64,000 nucleotides of DNA from Wandonia haliotis (GTDB lineage Bacteria; Bacteroidota; Bacteroidia; Flavobacteriales_D; Crocinitomicaceae). The notes under the pieces were generated by a model. The model had not been told where the DNA came from. It did not search any database and saw only the letters and a list, made by a program, of their open reading frames with translations. The stretch is from NCBI RefSeq assembly GCF_039523435.1, contig NZ_BAAAFH010000003.1, forward strand, positions 930,001 through 994,000. Reading direction: 5' to 3'. The position numbers and the translations under genes were made by a program. Shown here piece after piece: positions 51,900-60,322 of the stretch. Position 1 is the stretch's first letter. Every line of letters starts with the position of its first letter.

Positions 51900-52916
51900 A
51901 TGAACCGAACGATACTATTCTCTATACTATTGGTGTTATTTCCGACTTTACTGCATGCGCAGAAAGAAGAACTTATTATTGAATACACGGAACCGAAAGA
52001 AATGAACTATGGTACAACCGTACGGTTTGATTTTTTTCTGAAGAAGCTCAAAAACGGCAAAACAAGATCCCTGAGTCAATTTTATATTGACAAGTTTGAT
52101 ATCACATGTGAAAATGGAGGATTCGAATTTGTAGAGGAAGAGAATCGTTTGGTGGGATACCTGACTTTAGCGCCCTACCCCGAAAGTTACCTTGATACCA
52201 TAACACGATTAAACATAAAAATGGAATATGTACAGGATTTAAAAGGGTATACATACACAAAGGAGGTTGAGTATGAATTCAGGCTCAACCGAAAAGGAAA
52301 AATTCAATTGGATTTTAGCGGGAATGCCGGAGCAAAAGGAAAATTCGGGAGGAATAAAAAGTTATTCGGTACTTTGTTTTACTATGGTGCAAATGACGGA
52401 GAAGATGGAACCAATGGAGTCAATGCCACAGATCTGGAACTTAGAATTTGCCCGTTTTATACCAGCAATGGTGATAGTCTGATTCTTATTCAGGCGATTG
52501 ATAAGAAAGATTCTATTGTGGCTGTTTACCAGCTTCCTGAATTATATACGCCCATTCATATTGATGTGCGGGGAGGAGATGGCGGAAATGGTGGTAAAGG
52601 ACAGCGGGGAAGTAATAAATTTAGCCATAAGAGTGATGGCGGAGATGGCGGTAGAGGTGGCAATGGTGGAAACGGAGGGAGTCTGGTTTGCTATATACAC
52701 CCCGGAATTGCTTTCCTGAAAGAGAATGTGACCGTAGAATTTGCAGGAGGATTACCCGGTAAAGGGGGAGCCGGAGGACGTGCCGGAAAGAGTAAAGCAA
52801 AAGCAGAAACTCAATTTGAAGGTGCTCCCGGTGCAGATGGACAGAATGGTCAGCCTGGAATTCCCGGAAATGCTCCGGAAATTCGAATTGAGAAGATGAA
52901 CTTCAACTGGAACTAA
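51900..52916 (+). CDS. Exported glycine-rich (collagen-like) protein
   Basis: About 338 residues: signal peptide (NRTILFSILLVLFPTLLHAQ), a beta-rich N-terminal region (about 22-165) and a glycine-rich C-terminal half: KGKFGRNKK, DGEDGTNG, RGGDGGNGGKGQRG, GGDGGRGGNGGNGG, GKGGAGGRAG and a final GADGQNGQPGIPGNAP. The Gly runs are mostly GGxGG rather than strict GXY, so only the last part resembles collagen. Possibly a surface or matrix protein. ATG at 51894 is an alternative start. Its stop overlaps that of the convergent acyltransferase by 4 bp. Confidence 0.68.
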   Translation: MNRTILFSILLVLFPTLLHAQKEELIIEYTEPKEMNYGTTVRFDFFLKKLKNGKTRSLSQFYIDKFDITCENGGFEFVEEENRLVGYLTLAPYPESYLDTITRLNIKMEYVQDLKGYTYTKEVEYEFRLNRKGKIQLDFSGNAGAKGKFGRNKKLFGTLFYYGANDGEDGTNGVNATDLELRICPFYTSNGDSLILIQAIDKKDSIVAVYQLPELYTPIHIDVRGGDGGNGGKGQRGSNKFSHKSDGGDGGRGGNGGNGGSLVCYIHPGIAFLKENVTVEFAGGLPGKGGAGGRAGKSKAKAETQFEGAPGADGQNGQPGIPGNAPEIRIEKMNFNWN

Positions 52917-54238
52917 GCTACCGGAATACGGGATTTGATCTTTTCAAGCAATACTGTACGTCTGGAAACAAATTTACCAAGATCTTTCCCCTGAAGTATT
53001 TTTCGGATTTTAAGCTCTCTGAAATTGTTCCACCAGAGATGGAATATCACAAACGTAACTCCGGGAACAACAAAATAGTAACCGATAGCTACCCACCAAT
53101 TGGGGTAAATCAGATAGTAAACCAGAAAGATGAAAAGAATATTATAAATACCGGCAACTGCGAGTCCTGCTACCATTTTCACACTACTCCAGAATACATC
53201 TCTGCGAAATGCTTTTTCAATGAGAGGTTTGATGATAAAATAGGAGGGAGCTCCGTGAATAAGACCCAGTAAAGCAAAAGGGAATCCAAGGAAAAGAAGT
53301 AAATAGTTTTTCCAGAGACTGATTTTACCTTTGGTAGCATATTCGTAGATAAATCGTTCTTCCAGCCTTGATTTTTTCAACAGACTGAAATAGCCAGTGA
53401 CTTCTTCTTTTAACTGATCCAATTCTTCTTCCTTGTCCTCTTCGTGCTCATTCATCCATAGGGCAAGATTTCTGGAATATTCCCAGCGCTTTTTAAGCGG
53501 AATGGATTCGTCTTTGTTCTCATTATTCATTCCCTTTCGGGTAAGTGACATAATTCCTTCGTGAAGCGAACACCACTCTTTTTTATCGACATGCGTAATC
53601 TGGTCACGCATATCTTTCTCTATTCGTTTGGTGATTTCCGAAATCGTCTTTCCAGAATTTTCCAGATAGACTTCTTTAAAGTCATTCAAACAAATTTTTG
53701 GACCATAAGCGACAAGGATTTCACTTCTGAATTTTTTCGGGTTTGTATAATTCAACCCGACTGCCTGCATGGAGATTTCTTTTTTCCAGTTACACTTTTC
53801 GAGTGCTTCAAATCCCAAACGGACACTTCCTTTTTTTACCGGTTTAAGACGACGGATAAACTTATCATCTGTAAATCCTTCAGCAAACATGATAATACCT
53901 CTACCGCGTCGGAGTTCTTTAGCAGCTGTATCGAAAACTTCCTGATTTTTCCGAACAGCATCTTCTCCGTCATGATTTCTGTAGATGGGTAACATGTGTG
54001 CACTCCAGAATACCTGCTTCATAACTCCTTTATAGATATCTCCTCTTGTCATAAAATGAACAATAGGATTCTGCCGCACGGCAATAATCAGCGGATCCAT
54101 GAAGGAACTGGGGTGATTGGAAGCGTATATCGTTCGGTTTACAAAATTCTTTGGTGCACGCACTCTGGCATGACGTTTATAATAGATTCGTAAACTAAAG
54201 TTCAGAACAATTTTAAGAATTAAATACAGAGGTCTCAT
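52913..54238 (-). CDS. PlsC-like acyltransferase with C-terminal membrane helices
   Basis: 441 residues. The N-terminal half is a lysophosphatidate/glycerol-phosphate acyltransferase domain: NHPSSFMDPLIIAVR (catalytic His and Asp spaced HX5D, as in the yeast Sct1/Gat1 type as I recall, rather than HX4D) and IIMFAEGFTDDKFIRRLKPV (FAEG, the substrate-binding motif). The C-terminal half has about four hydrophobic segments (LLLFLGFPFALLGLIHG, YNILFIFLVYYLIYP). It probably acylates glycerol-3-phosphate or lysophosphatidate at the inner membrane. Confidence 0.8.
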   Translation of the reverse strand: MRPLYLILKIVLNFSLRIYYKRHARVRAPKNFVNRTIYASNHPSSFMDPLIIAVRQNPIVHFMTRGDIYKGVMKQVFWSAHMLPIYRNHDGEDAVRKNQEVFDTAAKELRRGRGIIMFAEGFTDDKFIRRLKPVKKGSVRLGFEALEKCNWKKEISMQAVGLNYTNPKKFRSEILVAYGPKICLNDFKEVYLENSGKTISEITKRIEKDMRDQITHVDKKEWCSLHEGIMSLTRKGMNNENKDESIPLKKRWEYSRNLALWMNEHEEDKEEELDQLKEEVTGYFSLLKKSRLEERFIYEYATKGKISLWKNYLLLFLGFPFALLGLIHGAPSYFIIKPLIEKAFRRDVFWSSVKMVAGLAVAGIYNILFIFLVYYLIYPNWWVAIGYYFVVPGVTFVIFHLWWNNFRELKIRKILQGKDLGKFVSRRTVLLEKIKSRIPVA

Positions 54239-54260
54239 CTATCTTTATGAAAATAGGGCA

Positions 54261-54268
54261 CAAATATA
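54261..54268 (-). promoter_or_regulatory. Putative -7 box of the acyltransferase gene
   Basis: TATATTTG on the minus strand, exact TAnnTTTG match, with the predicted start about 17 nt before the ATG at 54238. It lies just beyond the porP stop codon (54274). Confidence 0.45.
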
Positions 54269-54273
54269 CGTTC

Positions 54274-55299
54274 TTATTCCTCTTCTTTCTTACTTTTATC
54301 GATCTCTTTCTCTAATTTCCTGTTTTTCCCGATCATAAAACCAAGCAAAATTTCATGGCTTCCTCCGGATTGAACATTTCTGTATTTGCCTATACCTGCA
54401 TCATACGAGTACCCGATACGGAAATTCTTGGCAAAATTAGCTCCGGCACTGATGGTAAGAGAACCTGTATTACGATATCCGACTCCTAACCAGGTCATAC
54501 GTTTGTATTGTACACGAAGCATTCCCTCAAAATTGAAAGGAGCATTTTTAACGGTTCTCATAAATAAAGCGGGAGAAACGGTCCATGTTTCATTCAGATC
54601 AATATTTCCTGCAAGATAAATAAAGTGATGGCGTTCAAAACGAGACCCGGTATTGATGCTTTCCACAGCATATTTATTACCAATAACCTGCGTCATGGAA
54701 TAACCGATTTCGAAGTACTTACTATAAATCATAGTACCGGCCTGCATATCAAAGAAATTCTGATTACCTCCATTGGTAAGCAAATTCATATAAGAAGCAT
54801 CATTCTGGTGGTACAGATTAACTTTATCCGGGTTCAGTCCGAAGTTACTCCATCCTCCTGATACACCAAAAGACATGTTTACTGATTTCACTAATGGAAA
54901 GTGAAAAGAATAAGAAGCTCCCAGACTCATCTTGTTAAAGGGTCCCATTTGATCTGAATATATTCGTCCTCCGACTACATGCTTCAATACGCCTGTTGAA
55001 ACTTGTGGCGAAGAGAAAAAAGCACCATCCGGTCTGAACTCCTGAAGAGCATTGCCATCTTTCTTGTTAAACTTAATGCGGGAGTGTACCGTACCGAAAA
55101 TGGTTCTCGGTGCACCGCTGAAGCCTGCCCATTGTTGTCTGAATCCCAGATTAACATCAATTAGTGAAGTCATTCCTGATGCTGCAGGGTTAAAAATATA
55201 AGGATTCAGGTAAAATTGAGTAAACTGACTTTCCTGTTGTGCTGTAAGTGTACCTGAAAGTCCTAAAGTAACCAGTGATATGATAAATAATTTCTTCAT
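54274..55299 (-). CDS. PorP/SprF family type IX secretion membrane protein
   Basis: 341 residues: signal peptide (ending TLTAQQ), then the family start SQFTQFYLNPYIFNPAASG and barrel strands (VNLGFRQQWAGFSGAPRTI, FGVSGGWSNFGLNPD, GYSYDAGIGKYRNVQSGGSHE). PorP/SprF proteins are barrels needed for secretion or surface attachment of a linked T9SS substrate with a type-B C-terminal domain. The upstream gene (12 bp) encodes exactly such a substrate, so they work as a pair. Confidence 0.93.
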   Translation of the reverse strand: MKKLFIISLVTLGLSGTLTAQQESQFTQFYLNPYIFNPAASGMTSLIDVNLGFRQQWAGFSGAPRTIFGTVHSRIKFNKKDGNALQEFRPDGAFFSSPQVSTGVLKHVVGGRIYSDQMGPFNKMSLGASYSFHFPLVKSVNMSFGVSGGWSNFGLNPDKVNLYHQNDASYMNLLTNGGNQNFFDMQAGTMIYSKYFEIGYSMTQVIGNKYAVESINTGSRFERHHFIYLAGNIDLNETWTVSPALFMRTVKNAPFNFEGMLRVQYKRMTWLGVGYRNTGSLTISAGANFAKNFRIGYSYDAGIGKYRNVQSGGSHEILLGFMIGKNRKLEKEIDKSKKEEE

Positions 55300-55310
55300 G
55301 ATTCTCTCGA

Positions 55311-58300
55311 TTAATAGATAATGCTGATTGTACCTTTCAGAACGGTATCCTGTTCATCATTGAATTCAATTGTATAGTAATACGTTCCCATAGGAAGGGG
55401 CTCCCCTTTGTGTGTACCGTCCCAATTGTACGAATAGCCCTTCGATTCGAAAACGAGGTTCCCCCATCTGTTAAATACACGTACCAGACATTCGGGGTGC
55501 ATAGCGTCCAGGTTATTGAGTACCCAAACATCGTTGTCCCCATCACCATTCGGGGTAATCATATTAGGGAAATCACCGTATTCACTACAGGCTTCTACTA
55601 TAATTGCAATCGTATCACGTGTAGCAGGACATTCGTGTTTTTTCAGTTCATAAACCAATTGATTGGTTCCGAATCGGATTTCATTCAGATCGGTTATCGG
55701 CTCAAACGGAGCAGAAATAAACGCTGTTCCTTCAATGAAGTACCAACGCACAGATGTGGATGCTTCCGGCTGATTTCCTTCAATAGTAATGGCATTATTT
55801 TCAAGACATAATGTAATATCTTCTGAAGGTGTCAGAATAGTCGCCTTTTCTGTACGGTATACATTTGCGGTGTCACGAGATACGGGACAGGAACCGTTAG
55901 AGACAGACCATACAATTTCATTCCATCCTTGCTCCAGATTTGACGCTGAAGTAATTGCGCTACCAGGATTTGAGAAGACAACATTGCCACTGGTAGAAGT
56001 CCAAAGTCCTGACCCAGCTGAAGGTTGACTGGCTGTTAATTGAACAAAATCCAGATCACAGGCATAAACCGAATCAACTGTTGAAGCCGGAAGAGGAAGT
56101 TCAAACACTTCAATTACCAACGTATCAGATGAATTACCACACTGAGCCGTAGATACCGTCCACACGAGTTTATTGATTCCGTAGCTCAGGTTGTTAACGC
56201 CTGTGGTAGGAGCAAACTGATTATTGAAGGATCCCGATCCACTGAATACAGTCCACTCTCCTGTACCCTGAGCGGGAGGAGTAGCAGAAATTACCGTTGA
56301 GATGGTATCACACAATTGTAAGTCCGTACCTGCATCTGCCTGACCTGGGAAATTGAAAATTTCAACTGTAAATGAACAAGAGGCGATGTTACCTGAAGAG
56401 TCAGCTACTTCATAACTTAGTGTTGTAACTCCTACTGGGAAATCATCTCCTGAACCAAGATCACTTGTATCTGTTTGCGTTGTAATCGCAATACAATTAT
56501 CTGTTCCTACAGGTTCTGTAAATGTAACTGTTGGATCACACGACTGAATATCCGATGGACAAGTGATTTGAGGAGCTGTATTTTCCTGAATAAATAATTC
56601 GAAAGTACAGGTAGACTCATTTCCGGCTATGTCCTGAGCAGTTAATGTTATCGGATGATGTCCTGTTATCAGGTTTGTTCCCGGAGCAGGAAGCTGAGAA
56701 ACGGTAAATCCTGAACAGTTGTCACTGACAACAGCAAGCGATGTATAGTCATTTAGAGAAGTAGTACACGCTGTACCGATATCCTCTGTTTGATCTCCCG
56801 GACATGTAATGACCGGTGGAGTGGTATCGTCTGCAATCACCTGAACGATACAGGTACCACTGTTTCCGCTTTCATCAGTTAAAGATACCGTCACATTGGT
56901 TGTTCCACTGGATAAACTTCCTGCAGCAGGAACTTGCGAGAAGACAAGATTGGCTGTAGCTGTACAGTTGTCTGTCCCCGATGTTACGGACGCTAAGTCC
57001 GGAACCGGGTAATCACAATTACTTACAATAGTTGTTGTGTAAGTTGCATCACAGGTTACGTCGGGTAATGTTGCGTCAACTAGCCCTACATTAAAGGAAC
57101 AAACAGAACTGTTTCCGGATACATCCATAACCGTTAATGTTACATTTTGATTGGCTGTAATAACCGTTCCCTGTACCGGAGATTGTGTGATTGTCAAATC
57201 AACAGTTGGTGAGCAGTTATCAGAAACAGAAATTAAGTTTCTGTAATCACCTAATGTTCCGTTACAGAAATCAGGATCTGCTGTTATAGTTGTGTTTGGC
57301 GCACACGAAGCAATTACCGGATCAATATTATCTTCTACTTCCAACGTGAAGTCACATTGGGATATGTTATTGTTTTCATCCTCGGCAAAAAGTGTGATAG
57401 TATGTGTTCCGATGGCAAGTGATGTTCCAATTGCCGGAGACTGCGTTCTGATGATAGCAGCCTGCGCTGTACAGTTATCGGTTGCTGTTGCATTAACAGC
57501 CATATCTGTTACAGTGTAACTGCATGAAGCATCTGTTGAAACCGTAATTGTACTTGATGTACAAAGTATTGACGGGGCAATGTTATCAATCAGATTGATG
57601 TTGAATTGACAATCAGATGTGTTCCCTGCTTCATCTTCAGCTTCCATTGTGATACTAATCGTGTTTCCGTGTCCGGATAAAACTGTTCCTGAAGCAGGTG
57701 TTTGTGAAATAAGAATATCAGCTACAGCAGAGCAGTTGTCACTTACGGTAACGTCTCCGGAGAAATCAGCCAGTGTCGCCTGACAGTTTGCGTCCAGATT
57801 AATTGTCTGGTCTCCCGGACAGGAAATCGTAGGATTTGTATTATCCACCGCAGAGATAGAGAAATTACATTGATCTGAATTCCCTTGCTCGTCTGTCACT
57901 GTAATAGTAATCGGATGAATCCCCGCACCGCTAAGGGTTGCACCCGGAGCCGGAGATTGATTAATAACCAGGTCTGCCGGGGCGGTACAGTTTTCAGTAA
58001 CAATGATAGAACCTGTGTAATCCGGTACGGTAATGTCACAGGAAGCATTTGAATTTACAACCTGATTAACCGGACAGCTTACTGAAGGTGCTGTTGCATC
58101 AACAAAAGTTGTATTAAATGTACATTGACTGTTGTTTCCTGCCTCATCTGTTACTGTAATAGTGATAACTTCATCGGCTGTAACAGTGCCGCCGATACCG
58201 GGTGATTGAAGTATCGTAAGGTCTCCAAGTGCAGAACAGTTATCTGACACTACAATAGAACCGGTGTAATCTGCGCGAACAGCTTCACAGGAAGCATCTG

Positions 58301-59486
58301 CTGTTACATTTTGATCGGCTGGACAAGTAACGGAAGGGTTGATCCCGTCTACCAGTGTAATATCAAAATTACAATTGGTTTGATTTCCTGCTTCATCTTC
58401 AATGGTCAGTTGTACCGCCTGCATTGTTCCATGTCCGTTCAACGTGGTTAATGGAGCCGGAGTTTGCGTAATTACAAGGTCGCCGGTTGCGGAACAGTTA
58501 TCCGAAGGAGAAATCAATGTTGAAAAATCCTGAACCTGATATTCGCAGGAAGCGTCAACATTTACGTTCATATCCGATGGACAGCTGACAGTAGGTGCTG
58601 TTGCATCAATCAACACAATATTGACAGTACAGGATGTATTATTTCCTGCTTCATCGTATGCTGTTAGATCTACATTAATATTATCAAGATGACCGGATAG
58701 CGTATGGGTTAAAGGTGTTTGTGTAAAAACAATATCAACAGAATCGGTACAGTTATCTGAAACAGTAATTAGTCGTTTCCAAACTTCTCCAATATCACCG
58801 TTACAGGTGGCTGTTTGCGTAACTACTGTATCACTTAACGGACATGTGATAACCGGATCAATTATGTCTGTTGCTTCAAGTAGCACATTGTCAATAGCAA
58901 GTGGTGGAAGATCAATAATTGAATTATCATACGTATACCGGAACCCCAGGTCGAAAGTAGTTCCTTCCAGCGAAGCAGGAAGAGATACAGACGTGGATGA
59001 CCAACCTCCGGATAGCGTCAGGTTTGAGCCTGATACAACATTCCAGGATGTTCCACCGTCCGTACTATAAACTACTTCGCCATAATCTCCGGGATTTCCA
59101 CCTATATTATAATCAAAAGTTAAAAGGAGATTGGTTCCGCAAAAAGCATCAACTTCACGGGATAAAATAATTGAACTACTCGCGGAAGTTGAATTTGTAT
59201 ATGTGTATACAGCTCCGCATGGATCTATTAGACCGTCAGTAATATATGCCGAAAAAGTTCCGGCAGATGACGGACCGTTACCGGCACATTCACCCGTTAC
59301 CCAACTGTTCTCTCCCGGAACCCCATCTCTTGTCCATTCGGGGGATGCTCCCTCGAAGTCACTGGAAAATAGGGTGACGGTTTGCGCCGAGACCGAGAAA
59401 ATACCTGTTGAAAATAAAATAAATGAACAAAATGCGAATTTGAAAAAAGAATTTATTCGCATTGTTGAAGTAGTTAATACGTTCAT
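55311..59486 (-). CDS. Large HYR-repeat T9SS substrate (type-B C-terminal domain)
   Basis: About 1391 residues: signal peptide; an N-terminal jelly-roll-like domain (about 35-215; DFEGASPEW, IGGNPGDYGEVVYSTDGGTSW); about ten HYR-type repeats of 80-87 residues (about 215-1060), each with a CP start, VSDNC core, QSP or QTP and DEAGN ending; three PKD-like repeats (about 1060-1310; GTGEWTVFSGSG, GSGLWTSTSGN); and a C-terminal gliding-motility/type-B domain (last ~85; ITPNGDGDNDVW, VRVFNRWGNLVFES, YYYTIEFND). Cysteines sit at regular positions in each HYR repeat. It is probably a secreted surface adhesin exported by T9SS with the adjacent PorP. ATG at 59462 is an alternative start. Confidence 0.88.
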   Translation of the reverse strand: MNVLTTSTMRINSFFKFAFCSFILFSTGIFSVSAQTVTLFSSDFEGASPEWTRDGVPGENSWVTGECAGNGPSSAGTFSAYITDGLIDPCGAVYTYTNSTSASSSIILSREVDAFCGTNLLLTFDYNIGGNPGDYGEVVYSTDGGTSWNVVSGSNLTLSGGWSSTSVSLPASLEGTTFDLGFRYTYDNSIIDLPPLAIDNVLLEATDIIDPVITCPLSDTVVTQTATCNGDIGEVWKRLITVSDNCTDSVDIVFTQTPLTHTLSGHLDNINVDLTAYDEAGNNTSCTVNIVLIDATAPTVSCPSDMNVNVDASCEYQVQDFSTLISPSDNCSATGDLVITQTPAPLTTLNGHGTMQAVQLTIEDEAGNQTNCNFDITLVDGINPSVTCPADQNVTADASCEAVRADYTGSIVVSDNCSALGDLTILQSPGIGGTVTADEVITITVTDEAGNNSQCTFNTTFVDATAPSVSCPVNQVVNSNASCDITVPDYTGSIIVTENCTAPADLVINQSPAPGATLSGAGIHPITITVTDEQGNSDQCNFSISAVDNTNPTISCPGDQTINLDANCQATLADFSGDVTVSDNCSAVADILISQTPASGTVLSGHGNTISITMEAEDEAGNTSDCQFNINLIDNIAPSILCTSSTITVSTDASCSYTVTDMAVNATATDNCTAQAAIIRTQSPAIGTSLAIGTHTITLFAEDENNNISQCDFTLEVEDNIDPVIASCAPNTTITADPDFCNGTLGDYRNLISVSDNCSPTVDLTITQSPVQGTVITANQNVTLTVMDVSGNSSVCSFNVGLVDATLPDVTCDATYTTTIVSNCDYPVPDLASVTSGTDNCTATANLVFSQVPAAGSLSSGTTNVTVSLTDESGNSGTCIVQVIADDTTPPVITCPGDQTEDIGTACTTSLNDYTSLAVVSDNCSGFTVSQLPAPGTNLITGHHPITLTAQDIAGNESTCTFELFIQENTAPQITCPSDIQSCDPTVTFTEPVGTDNCIAITTQTDTSDLGSGDDFPVGVTTLSYEVADSSGNIASCSFTVEIFNFPGQADAGTDLQLCDTISTVISATPPAQGTGEWTVFSGSGSFNNQFAPTTGVNNLSYGINKLVWTVSTAQCGNSSDTLVIEVFELPLPASTVDSVYACDLDFVQLTASQPSAGSGLWTSTSGNVVFSNPGSAITSASNLEQGWNEIVWSVSNGSCPVSRDTANVYRTEKATILTPSEDITLCLENNAITIEGNQPEASTSVRWYFIEGTAFISAPFEPITDLNEIRFGTNQLVYELKKHECPATRDTIAIIVEACSEYGDFPNMITPNGDGDNDVWVLNNLDAMHPECLVRVFNRWGNLVFESKGYSYNWDGTHKGEPLPMGTYYYTIEFNDEQDTVLKGTISIIY

Positions 59487-59612
59487 AATCATATAGATTC
59501 TCAATGATATTAATGTAGCAGTTACATCAAATTTTCTGCTAATATACAATAGTATGGCAATATTTTAAAATATCTGGTGATAATAGAGGAGGTTGAAAGA
59601 GAGGGAAAAAAG

Positions 59613-59636
59613 AAAAGCCTTCCGAAGAAGGCTTTT
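59613..59636 (-). terminator. Rho-independent terminator of uvrA-LOG
   Basis: On the minus strand AAAAGCCTTC, loop TTCG, GAAGGCTTTT, followed by CTTTTTT: 10-bp stem, UUCG-type loop. It lies 2 nt after the LOG stop. Confidence 0.88.
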
Positions 59637-59638
59637 TG

Positions 59639-60316
59639 TTAAAAATTCGGACTCAATTCATGTGTCTTATAGAATTCATCGATGTATTGAACAGCATCTT
59701 CAGCAGTATCAACGATACTGAACAGATCAAGGTCTTTCGGTGAAATGTTGTTTTCTGATTCCAACATTTCTGTTCGGATCCAATCAATTAATGGCGTCCA
59801 GAACTTTTTACCAACCAATACCACAGGTCTGTGATTGATCTTTTTGGTCTGTATTAGCGTAAGAGCTTCGAATACTTCATCCAGTGTACCAAAACCTCCA
59901 GGAAGGATAACAAATCCCTGTGCGTATTTTACAAATATCACTTTGCGGACAAAGAAGTAATCAAAGTCCAGAACACTGTCATAGTCAATATATGGGTTGT
60001 GATTCTGTTCAAACGGGAGTGCGATATTTAATCCAACGGATTTTCCTCCACCTTTTTGAGCACCTTTATTTCCCGCTTCCATGATACCAGGACCACCTCC
60101 GGTGATTATTCCATATCCTTTTCTCGCCAGTTGTTCAGCAATATCTACTCCTATCTGGTAATACGGGTTATCTGGTTTTGTACGGGCAGATCCGAAGATG
60201 GAGATACAAGGACCTATACGGGCCATTCTTTCATACCCCTCTACAAATTCAGCCATAATTTTGAATATGGCCCAGGAATCATTGGTTTTAATTTCGTTCC
60301 AATCTTTTTTTGTCAT
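59639..60316 (-). CDS. LOG family protein (nucleotide 5'-monophosphate phosphoribohydrolase type)
   Basis: 225 residues. ITGGGPGIMEAGNKGA and FVILPGGFGTLDEVFEALTLI carry the PGGxGTxxE motif of LOG proteins, which cleave nucleoside monophosphates to base and ribose-5-phosphate; many bacterial members have not been tested. IGPCISIFGSARTKPDNP begins the Rossmann fold. It starts 6 bp after uvrA and is probably cotranscribed. Confidence 0.92.
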   Translation of the reverse strand: MTKKDWNEIKTNDSWAIFKIMAEFVEGYERMARIGPCISIFGSARTKPDNPYYQIGVDIAEQLARKGYGIITGGGPGIMEAGNKGAQKGGGKSVGLNIALPFEQNHNPYIDYDSVLDFDYFFVRKVIFVKYAQGFVILPGGFGTLDEVFEALTLIQTKKINHRPVVLVGKKFWTPLIDWIRTEMLESENNISPKDLDLFSIVDTAEDAVQYIDEFYKTHELSPNF

Positions 60317-60322
60317 TCTTTT

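Noticed and set aside
55337..59496. Several open frames on the + strand inside the HYR-repeat gene
   Set aside because: They mirror the repeat-encoding strand, have no motifs or signal peptides and recur with the repeats.
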